Positions 49,377 to 59,400 of a stretch of 64,000 nt of DNA are shown here, one piece after another. Source of the DNA: Linnemannia hyalina (taxonomy: Eukaryota; Mortierellomycota; Mortierellomycetes; Mortierellales; Mortierellaceae). How positions within the stretch are numbered: the stretch's first letter is position 1; each line of letters begins with the position of its first letter. Where the stretch lies: positions 1-64,000 of the forward strand of contig JAHRHY010000010.1 of the NCBI GenBank assembly GCA_019671135.1, read 5' to 3'. Under the pieces are notes generated by a model. It saw only the letters and a program-made list of their open reading frames with translations, had not been told where the DNA came from and searched no databases. Position numbers and translations under genes: made by a program.

Positions 49377-51382
49377 AGAGATACTACTTTTGTGGAGAAA
49401 AGTGCACCAAGTCCAAGCGCAAATGCATGAAGGAAGTTGATGATGAAGGCATGCATTGTTATGTCCACGATCCTGCGCGCAAGTGTCAAGGCACAACTAT
49501 TAAGGGTGCTAATTGTGGTAGTGTAGCCAAACTTGGTCAAACATACTGTGGACGTCATCAAGATCAAGATAGAGGTTATATAAAACGTAGTAACAACAAC
49601 GCACCTGTCGACAAGCGTACCAAGTCTTCCAAGGCTTTAAAGAAGACACATACTTCTAAGTTTGTGTCTTCCGATGACGATATGACTTCCGAGGATGAAG
49701 AACCAAAGAAGCGAAAGAGAAACAAGCAGGAGTCATCGGATGAAGAGCCGTCCGATGATGATGAAGAAGAAGATATAATTGCCGTCTCCTTTCCGTTGAG
49801 TCCAAAGGTAGTTGACATAACGTCCAAGAAAAATGTACCACTCGCTAATACATGTATATGGACGCGTTATGCAACTAATCCAGCTTTCCTGTATGCAAAA
49901 AGCTTTACTGTAAATGGCAAGTACATTATTAGGCTAAAGGAAAAGAATCTCTACATTGCATTGTGTCCACCTAAGCTCATGGGCAAGAATCTCCCTGCGC
50001 CAGAAATATCTGAGAAAGAGGCACGCATATTGGCCAAGATGGGTCTTCAAGAGGCAACTTCAGCAGATGTAGAAAAAATAGAAGAGTCTTCTGCTGATGA
50101 GAATTCTGACGATGATACAGATGATGGTGATACGTCTGATAATGCTGACTCTGACGATGATTCCTCTAAAGATAAAGACTCTGATGATGGCAAGTCCAAT
50201 AACAGACCTGATGTAGAATCTGGAGATGATACCTCTAAGGATAACCCTGATGAAAAACTATCTCATAAAAAGCCATCTAAGGATGATGAGAAGAAGACTT
50301 CTCGAAAGAAAAGGCATTCAGAGATGCCCAAAAATGCAGAGCCATCTTCTAATGTAGATGTTTCTAAGGATGAAAAAGATGAACACACATTTGCACTGGC
50401 CACAACGGTGCGTAACATTAGATCAGAGAAAGACATACCACTTGCAAAGGATGGAGGATGGATGGTTCATCCTAATAACGACATGCTTGAGTATGCAACT
50501 AACTTTACGATGAAGGCTAAGTACATTGTCAAGCTATGTGGAAAGAATACATACGTTGGCCTGTTTACGCTTGATCATCTGCGTGGCGGTGGTGATGTTC
50601 CAGAGATGGATATCTTGGAACGCTCCATGCTTAGCAAGATGAAACTTCAAGAAATGTCTGATGAAGAGAGAAAGATGCTTTTCAACGAGGAGGTCGAAGT
50701 AGAAGAGGAACTACCAGTGGAAGGACCGACAGATATATCCAAGATGAAATGGAAAAGGTTTCACAAGCAGCAATTGGAGTATTCCAAGAATGTACTTGTA
50801 AATGGAAAGCACATTCTCAAGATCCGCAAGCAAAACATTGTAGTTGGCTTGGTGACTGATGACCACATTAGTGCAGAGAATGTCGACTATGATAATCTTA
50901 ACCAAAAGGAAAAAGAAAAGATCTTCGCTATGGGCTTTAAGCCACAATGGTCTAAGGATAGGTCGACAGAGAAAGGTGAACCGGTAGAAAAAATAGATGA
51001 TGAGGTGCAAGAGTCGAATATTAAGGAAACTTTAGATGAACTTGTAGAAAAAGTAGATGATGAGGTGCAAGAGTCGGATGTTAAGAAAACTCTAGAAGAT
51101 GGTGGACCTATGGAAAGCGAAAATGTGAATGCCTCAAGTGTTTACACTACAAAAGACCATCATGATTTTCTGAAGGCAATGGGAGAAGTATATAGCAAAA
51201 TAACAGCTATCGAAGAAGAACTCCGCGAGGAATACGTTTCGGCAGATGGTAATGCAGAAGAAAAAGAACTAATTTTTCACCTAGGGAGGCCTTTCAGGTC
51301 CAAGTTATCATATGGTGTTTGTTACATCTCTGTAGATCTCGACAATATCCATAGCGACTATGGGATGAGAATGTATATATGA
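49377..51382 (+). pseudogene. Class C large gene (C2), main fragment
   Basis: It resumes with RYYFCGEKC and carries both Cys/His motifs and repeat units 1-3 (ending MGFKPQ). It lacks the DKDAEG tract and unit 4. The C-terminus instead has duplicated VEK(I/V)DDEVQES blocks and a helical end that runs into the right terminal repeat at 51285, stopping at 51382. Whether the different C-terminus is native or the result of truncation cannot be told. Confidence 0.8.
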
Positions 51383-51779
51383 TACCAAGCATATAAGACA
51401 ACCATTGTAACATTTTTTGTTCAACTATCCTACTAAACACCAACCTATTCTCCAAACAACAAAGTCTTCTTATTTTTCGCACACCACACTCTTGAATATG
51501 TCCATCTACTATTAACCTGTAACCCTCACTGCAAGATTCGCCAGAGTAGTTCTTGTATGTCATCATCTAAAGCACTTGTACTCTCAACTGTATCTTTGGG
51601 GCGAAATACAGGGGAGAGATTACATTTTAAAAAAACATGTGCTGTCTATTGCTATTTTATTCTGTGTTCTGTTGCCCACTATGAAGAGATATGTCAGTTA
51701 TGGAAGTAAACACTCCGTTCCTTGGGCTTTGGATATTTTTTATATGCCTTTTTATATCCTCTGCACATGAAGGGGCCGC
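51285..51779 (+). repeat. C2 right 495-bp terminal direct repeat
   Basis: GGAGGCCTTTCAGG...GGGGCCGC, direct orientation, followed by the AAT duplication. Near-identical partner of 46175-46669. Confidence 0.88.
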
Positions 51780-51782
51780 AAT

Positions 51783-54700
51783 GTATATAGTATTCAAGGT
51801 GGTTGCGCCTGATCCGTGAATCCAAAATGGCCTCAACCTCGTACTCCTCATCGCCGGAGACGACAAGCGGAGGAGGTCGTTTTGAGGCTCGACCGGGGAT
51901 CGTATCTGGATGCGCACGCTCAAGTAAGTTTACATGAAAGACAGGATGTAGCTTGGTCGTTGGTGGTAAATCGAGACGGAAGGATCGAGTGCCGATTTTT
52001 TCGAGAATACGGTAAGGGCCCATGCGCTTATGGTCGAGCTTCTTGCATGGTCTGTTCGTTTGGAGGTTCCGGGCGTCTAGCCATACAAGATCTCCTACTT
52101 GCAGATTGGGTTGTGGTTGGGCCTTGGTGTCGAAGTTCCTGGCATGCTGTTCAATGGCGGTGTGGATATTGAGTTGCATCTCCGCATAGAGGTTCTTTAG
52201 GGCCTGGACGCGTTCCTGGGCTGGGACATTGTCCTTCGAGACTCTTGGGATGGTGATGGTGAATTTCGGATGGTAGCCGAGGTTGGCAAAGAATGGTGTT
52301 GTTTTTGTTGTTGAGTGTGTTGCGTTGTTGTATGCAAATTCTGCTATCGGTAGAAGGGTGCTCCAGTCCGTTTGCTGATAGTCGATATACCCTCGTAGGT
52401 ACTGTTCCAGTATTGAATTTACTCTCTCGGTCTGTCCATCGGTGCGTTGGTGGTAGGCGGTAGAAAGCTTCTGATTGATCCCCAGAGACTTGAACATGGT
52501 GGAAACGAAGGCTGAAGTGAAGGTGGCGCCTCTGTCAGAAACAATGTCATCCGGGAGACCGTGGGCTGAAAATACGCGTTCTAGGAACAAACAGACCGTA
52601 TCCTGTGCATTGATGTTGTCGTAGGTGGGGACAAAGTGTGCCATCTTGGTGAATCGGTCCACAAAAACACAGATTGCCGTATAGCCGTTTGAGGGGGGGA
52701 GTTGGGTGATGAAATCCATCGATACTGAGGTCCAGGGGCGATCGGGTACAGGCAGGGGTTGTAAAAGTCCATAAGGCTTGTGAGTGGATGACTTTGTCCG
52801 TTGGCAGGTGTCACAACCGTTGATGTAATCCTTGATGTAACGCCACATGGAAGGCCAGTAAAAGGTTCGACTGACAAGGTCTGAGGTCTTGGTAATTCCA
52901 AAATGACCGGCGGTTGGGGCGTCGTGACATTCTTGAAGGATTTGTTTCTTGAGTTCGGGATCGTCGGGGACGCAGACAAGGCCATCCCGCAGGAGTAGCC
53001 CATCTTGAATTGAGTACTGGGCATTGTCCGAGTTCGACTTTGCGGTCTTGGCGAGTATTGGACCAAAGTATAGATCATCGGGGATTAGTGTCTTGATTTT
53101 TTCCTGGATCGCTGGCGTCTCTGGTTGCAGTGACCGGGCCTGGATGGTGTTCAGAATCTGGATCGGCGGTAGGAGGGTCATCTCGGTCTTGCCGTGCTGG
53201 GCCGCACCTCCCTCTCCAGGGTTGTCCCGCCGGGACAAAGCATCGGCAGCGGCATTCTGGGAGCCAGGGCGGTAATGGATGGTAAAGTTGTAGTCAGACA
53301 AGATTTCAGACCAGCGGACTTGACGGCGGCTCAATTGGCGCGTGGTGGTAAAGTACTCAAGATTTCTGTGGTCGGTGATGACTTCCGTGGTAGCGGGCGA
53401 GAATTCCAGGTAGTGTCGCCAATGTTTAAAGGCAGACACAATGGCAAGGAGTTCTTTGTCGTAGATCTGATAGTTGAGTTCAGCAGGCAATAGTTTTCGG
53501 GAGTAGTAAGCGATAGGATGTAGGCGTCCATCTTGGTCACGCTGACTGCAGACAGCGCCGAGGGCCTTGTCAGAAGCGTCAGTTTCAATGATGCAGGGGC
53601 GATCTGGTTGGAAATGCCGAAGGACGGGGCCAGACATGAAGCGTGACTTGAGCTCCGTGAAAGCGGCTTGTGCGATAGCGGTCCAGACAAAGTTAGTATT
53701 TTTCTTGAGTAACGCGGTGAGAGGCGCGGCGATATGGGAGTATTTCCGTACAAAACGACGGTAGAAGTTGGAGAAACCCAGAAAGCACTGGACATCCGAA
53801 ACGGAAGAGGGAGTGGGCCAATCGCGAATGGCGGCAACCTTGGCGGGGTCCATAGAAATACCGTCAGTTCCGATCACAAAGCCGAGGAATTCGACTTTGT
53901 CCTTGTCGAACGAGCATTTCTCGAGTTTTAAGCATAGACCAGCGTCTTGGAGCTTGCTGAGAACTTTGCGGACATGCGCGGTATGTTCCTCAAGGGTGTC
54001 GGAGTAGATGAGAATGTCGTCAATGTATAGCACGACAAAGTCATCTAGGTAATCGCGGAGGACGTCGTTGGCGAAAGCTTGGAAAGTTCCGGGAGCGTTC
54101 ATTAGTCCGAAGGGCATGACTGTATACTCGAAGTGGCCATAGCGGCAGCGGAATGCAGTCTTCCATTCGTCGCCCTCCTTGATGCGGAGAAGATTGTATG
54201 CTCCTCGCATGTCGAGCTTGGTGAAATACTTGGCTTTGCCTAGTCGGTCGAAAGTTTCGGAGATCAGTGGCAGAGGGCATCGATTGGGGACAGTCACCTT
54301 GTTGAGGCTTCGATAGTCGACACAGAGGCGGAGAGAACCGTCTTTTTTTTTAACAAAAAGGACGGGGGCGCCAGCTGGAGACTCGGATCGACGGATGAAC
54401 CCTTTTGCAAGGTTTTCTTGAATATATTCGCGTAGAACTTGCAGTTCCGTTTGTGATAGGTTGTACACTGGTCCAAATGGCACGGTGGCTCCTTCGACCA
54501 CAGGGATATTGTGATCATAGGGTCGATGTGGCGGTAGCTTGTCGGCTTGCATCTTGGAGAATACCTGAGCATATTCGGCATATTTCTCGGGCAGTTGGAC
54601 TGTGGGTTTTGATTCAGGGATAGAGTTGTCGTTGGTGGTTGCGCTGGCGAGTTCTTCGATTCGGGAGACGTCGAGCATGTATCCGACTCCTTGATTGGTC

Positions 54701-55335
54701 TTGAGGATCTGACGGAGTTGTGTATTGCTAATAATGGAGATGTTGGTTGCTGATCGGTTCTTGGCGGATTTGGATAGTTGGTTGGATCCTGAGGTGTACT
54801 TGGTGGGAACCAAAGTGGATTTGGGTTTGGAAGGTGGCAGAAGGATTCGGTCTTGTTCCTGGAAGGAAGGGATGGATCGAGGCATTGTTGATTGTGCAAG
54901 GGGGGAAAGCTTGTCGAGTGTGTGCTGATGGAGGCATGGCATAGTAATGGTTCGTTTCTCCCAGTCGATATATGGGTTGTGTGAGCGGAGCCAGTCCATG
55001 CCAAGAATAATGGCATAATTGCCAAGTGCAATGAGTTGAAAAGTGTGTGTGGAAAAGTGTTGTGAGTGGGATTGCATAACCAATGTGGTGGCGTGATGAG
55101 AGGTATGTGTTGAACCATTGGCAAGAGAGATTTGTAATAAGTGTTGTGCTAGTGGAAGATTGTGCTGTTGTGCTAGATTTTGATGAATGAATGAGATGGT
55201 TGCTCCTGAGTCGATCATTGCATGGACTGGTAGTGAGGAGTTTTGGAAGTGAAGAGTAATTGGAATAGTAATAGGGGATAGCAGAGGATCATTTGGAGAT
55301 TTGTTATACAGCTCGCCCAGACACACTCCAACTTT
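51783..55335 (-). pseudogene. pol: Gypsy 2 pol polyprotein, cut in the chromodomain by C2
   Basis: Open from a -1 frame relative to gag. In order: protease MIDSGATISFI; reverse transcriptase FVKKKDGSLRLCVDYRSLN and VLYIDDILIYS; RNase H ETDASDKALGAV; integrase zinc site (H..H, CDTCQRTK); SMDFITQLP, VSDRGATF and RTDGQTERVN for the three acidic residues; then EEYEVEAILDSR, the first half of a chromodomain. At YYIH the frame enters C2. Apart from this the reading frame is clean, so C2 insertion is relatively young. Confidence 0.92.
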
Positions 55336-55340
55336 ACTGT

Positions 55341-55766
55341 CTAGGCTGAATCTTTTTCCAATTGGAAAGAGATTGCATCGGGCTGGTCGCTAGTCTGTGT
55401 AGGCTGAAGGGCCGAGATCGAGGCTGTTGCCTTTGGGGCGTTCTTGAACGAGGGCTTTGCAGGTTTCTTGGGGCAGTCGTCAAGCCAATGATCTGCTGAA
55501 CCACAGTAGGTGCACAGTCCTTCCTTTTGACGACGAAGACGCTCAGACGGTGGCAAAGGACCATGGCGAGCATGCGAGAGATCCATGTCCATCGAAGTGG
55601 TCGCGGGAGCTGAGGTAGCAGGGGTGGACGCGGTAGTTGGGGTGGATGAGGCTTGAGTGGTAGTAGAAGTGTGGGCAGTGGTGGAACGGGACGGAGTGCT
55701 GGAAGATTTGTTGCCGGAACGGGTCACTGCATAGCCGTACTGTCGGTTGTCGATGTCGATAGCCAA
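55341..55766 (-). pseudogene. gag: Gypsy 2 gag, C-terminal fragment
   Basis: It contains a Ser/Thr-rich linker, a CCHC knuckle CTYCGSADHWLDDC, and the end QLEKDSA. The capsid domain upstream is missing; the frame stays open a little further but then meets a stop in unrelated sequence. Gag to pol needs a -1 shift; GGAAAAAG (55352-55359) near the end is a possible but non-canonical slip site. Confidence 0.8.
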
Positions 55767-55789
55767 TTGTGAATGGAGAATAATAACCG

Positions 55790-56448
55790 GGGTTGTGATA
55801 GTAAAGGTTATGATGGGAATAGGAATAACGAAACAAAGAGAGGGATCTGTTTAATTCAGGGACGAAGAGTCCTTATGTACTCTTCGTCCTAATGATACAC
55901 GTGATTATAGCACATAACCCTCCACGGGGGGAGAGGCTGTAAGCCGGGTTTAAGACTAGGGCTAGAAGTAGTGTATCTATGCTAGTAATTGTGTGTGCTT
56001 CTTACTAACTGACAAAACGACGTGGAGTAGAGTGCTATGACTAAACGAAAGAGTTGTCGTTTGGATGTTTGAGGGAAAAAAGAAAACCTCATATGAAAGA
56101 AGGGGTGTAAGGGAAAAAATCGAAAAAACCTTGGAAGGGCAAAGCCCTGGAGAGCAGGTGTAGAAAAGACAATAATGACTACAGTAGAATATGTGTATAT
56201 GTGTGTGTGAGGATAAAAAATAAAAACCTCGGTAGATAAGTTGATAAGCTGTGAGGAAAAAATAAAAACCTCAATATAGTGAATTTGATTGCAAGAGGAA
56301 AGCGAGAAAACCTCTGCAGATGTATGTTATTATTGTGAGGAAAAAGGTTGTGACACCATTAAAAAACCTCGAACAAATCGTCAGAGCGATTTCTGTTCAA
56401 ACAAAACGTCGATGCGTTTTATGTGTCAATCGGAGGATATGATTGTCT
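55790..56448. repeat. Spacer with hairpins and six GAGG-(A)n-CCTC motifs
   Basis: No gene here. A strong hairpin, AGGACGAAGAGT/ACTCTTCGTCC, lies at about 55861-55890, and a purine run ggggggagaggc is at about 55926, both LTR-like. From 56071 to 56374 a motif (T)GAGG-A/T-rich-AAAACCTC occurs six times, beginning at about 56071, 56108 (variant AAGG...CCTT), 56208, 56250, 56294 and 56336. The last four are about 42 bases apart. On the transcript strand of gypsy 3 it would form GAGG-U-rich-CCUC hairpins in the 3' leader. Confidence 0.65.
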
Positions 56449-59400
56449 TCAATCCTTCCCGATCCGAGAACGAGTTCTAGGTCTCAACTCATTGATTTTT
56501 GATTGACTGGACTGAGTGAGCTTATTGCGATTAAGGTTGTGTTCACCTTTTTTAGGTGTGAACTTGTTCTTCTTTGTGTTCAAGCGATTGCTACTTTGAG
56601 GTTCGCTCATTAGTTCGTCGGTAGTAAGCATTGGCTGATCCGTTTGCGAATCATGACGAGAGTGCGGACGAGGATCCTCATTACGGGGTGGGTGATCGGC
56701 CCAATAGTCCGTGATGCATTTCCTCTCAACAAAATTGTCCTCTGGTTCCCAGGTGTTGTCGTTATCAGAATAATTTCTCCACTTGACAAAGTACTCCCAT
56801 GTCCCTTCCTTTGTACTACGAGCGTCAAGAACTTTCTCGACTTCGTACGTAAGGAAAGAGTCTGGGTCTTCATATACAAGTTTGAGCTGCGAGGGCGCAT
56901 AGTTACGACCAAGCATAGAGCCAGTGCCATCTTTGAGGATGTATGCACCGCCCTTGTTTTTACGAACAACAGTAAACGGTCCTTCATATCTCGGAGAGAG
57001 GGAGTCTCCTTTGATAGGATCAACCGCCATAACTGTGGAACCATCAGGAAATTCGCTGTGCAGTATCGTTTTATTGAATCTCTCAATCATTTTCCGCTGA
57101 TTAGATTTCGCCTTCGCTTCAATAGCGGGGAACACGATCGTAGTCATAAATTCGAGTCTCTTCAGCAAGTCTTCGTGGGACATGACCTGGTTCAAGGGGT
57201 CAGTGTAGTTGTAGTGTCCGTTTTCCTTGCGTGCGAAGAAAAGAGAGTAAGGCGTGGAACCATGCAAACTCGCAATATTTGCATTGAGGGCAAATTGGGC
57301 CATGGGAACATGACGATCCCACTCGTGGTTTTTGCCTTTGGTCTCTTTTCGAAGAATTTCTTTGACCGTTTTAACCCGGTTCTCGGCTAGTCCATTGCCT
57401 CTCGGATGATAGGGTGTGACAAGACGGTGATGGATACCCAATTGTTCTGTCATTATTTTTGTGACCTGATTGGAAAATTCTTTTCCGTTATCTGATTGAA
57501 GGACTCGGGGGAATCCGATCAGAGTAAAAATGTCAAACAGCGTGGTCGCAACAGTAGCGGCTGTTTTATCAGGTATAGCTCTCAAAATAACGAAGCGGGT
57601 GCATACGTCTGTCAGGACGAGAAGATATTTGTTGTTTTTCGAGGACAAATGGAATTCACCAGCGAGATCTACAGTCATATGCTCGCCTGGTAAATGTGCA
57701 TGAATAGCCTTGAGGGGATGGTACCCTTTGCGAGTGATATTAATGCGTTGACACTCAGGGCATTGTTTGACGTGCTCAAGACAATCCTTGACCATGAATG
57801 GCCACGTCTTGTCTTGGGCGTGAATTTTGTCAACCATTTTGTTCGCACCAATATGACCGAGGGAGTGAACCTCAGTCATGAGTGAAGGACGGTCTTTCGC
57901 TGCGACAGTGATTCTAGGAACCGATTTGTCTTTCAGCATATGAATGTAGCCGTACACTTTCATTGGTGTTTTCAACTTAGGCCTGTCAGTCCACAACTTC
58001 TGAGGGAACTGACGAGATAACGCATCAGGTAACACATTGAGTACTCCAGGACGGTAAACAATGTTGAACGAGTAAGCCATGATGGTGTCAAACCAAGTTG
58101 TCATCATTGGGTTCAAATCTTGCTGTGAGTGAAGAAAAGTAAGAGCCCGATGATCGGTGAACAAGGTAAAATGGTAACCCCAAAGATATTGATGGAATTT
58201 TTTCAATGCGAAAACAATCGCTAATAACTCCTTCTTAGTAGCGGAATATTTTCTCTCTCGGTCCTGCAGAGTGCGAGCCATGAAAGATATGTAGTTGACG
58301 TTCGAGGGAACGGACTGCATATCCTTCGGTTCGGGTACACCTTCCGGCAACTGATACAGTACCGCACCAATTCCAACGTTGGACGCGTCCGTGGCAACGT
58401 AGAACGGTCGACTGAAGTCTGGGAAGGATAACACGGGAGCTCGTACAAGTAGTTCCTTGAGTCCATTGAAAGAATCCATTTCATCTTTTGATAATTTAAA
58501 AGTTCCTTCTCTATGACGAAGTGCATCAAGTGGTGCAGCAATAGTACTGTAGAGAGGGATATATTCACGAAAGAAATTGAGGGTACCCAAATACGATTGC
58601 ACTTGTTTGGCGGTGGTAGGTGGTGCCCATTCGTGAATGTTAGCCAACTTGGTAGGGTCGACTTTCTTTCCAAAGAGATCAACAATGAATCCCAGCAGAG
58701 AGATCTGTGTGCTGAAAAAATTGCACTTGTTCTTGTTGATGATCAATTTCGCCTCGTTGAGTCTTTCGATCACACATTTGACATGAGCTGCATGCTCTTC
58801 TCTGCTCTTTGAAAAGATAACAATGTCATCAATAAAGTTCAGAACAAAAGGCAAATCGTCAAGGATGCGAGACATACCTCTTTGGAACAAGCTCGAGAGT
58901 GGCTTCAGACCAAAGGGGGCCTTTTTGAACATGTATTGTTTTCCCTCATGCATGAAAGCAGTGAGGTGCCTGTCTTCTTTATGAATAGGTAGACGATGGT
59001 ACGCCTGTGTAAGGTCGATGGTGCTGTAGATGGAATGACCAGCTACTTTTTGCATAATATCGGAGATGAGAGGGAGAGGGAAATTATCCTCTGGTAAATG
59101 TACATTGAGAGCACGAGGGTCAAGACACACTCGCCACAATGACTTTTTCCCATCCAAATCCTTTTTAGCTGCAAGTGTGAGGGTGTTGTTATGTGGGTTG
59201 CCAGCAGGTGCAAGCTCGATCACATCATCCTCTAGCCAGCGTGCGACCGTTTCATCCAATATGGGTCTCTGGGAGTGAGCAAATTGTCTAGGTCGTCGAT
59301 ATACAATGGTACCTTTTGGAACAGGTAGATACACCATCATCTCAGGAACGGGGCAATGACTTGTCTTTGAGATATTTTCATTGTCTTTGAGTGCTTTGCT

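Larger units (their letters stand above)
46175..51779 (+). mobile_element. Class C DNA transposon, copy C2
   Basis: 5605 bp flanked by an AAT duplication (46172-46174 and 51780-51782), in the gypsy 2 chromodomain. Terminal direct repeats lie at 46175-46669 and 51285-51779. The transposase is intact. The large gene is broken by a solo 495-bp repeat (48879-49373, duplication TAG), and its 3' end is cut off by the right terminal repeat. Different flanks from C1 make it an independent transposition. Confidence 0.9.
45831..55770 (-). mobile_element. Ty3/gypsy chromovirus (gypsy 2), 5' truncated, interrupted by C2
   Basis: A 3' LTR lies at 45831-46027 and the C-terminal chromodomain part at 46038-46171. 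After the 5.6-kb C2 insertion come the rest of pol (51783 to about 55335) and the C-terminal end of gag (55341 to about 55766). The capsid region and a matching 5' LTR are absent, so the element is dead. It ends in the spacer near 55770-55930. Confidence 0.85.

Noticed and set aside
55926..55945. Polypurine tract and start of a plus-strand LTR (ggggggagaggctgtaagcc)
   Set aside because: It looks suggestive, but no plus-strand retroelement precedes it and no second copy of the following sequence was found.
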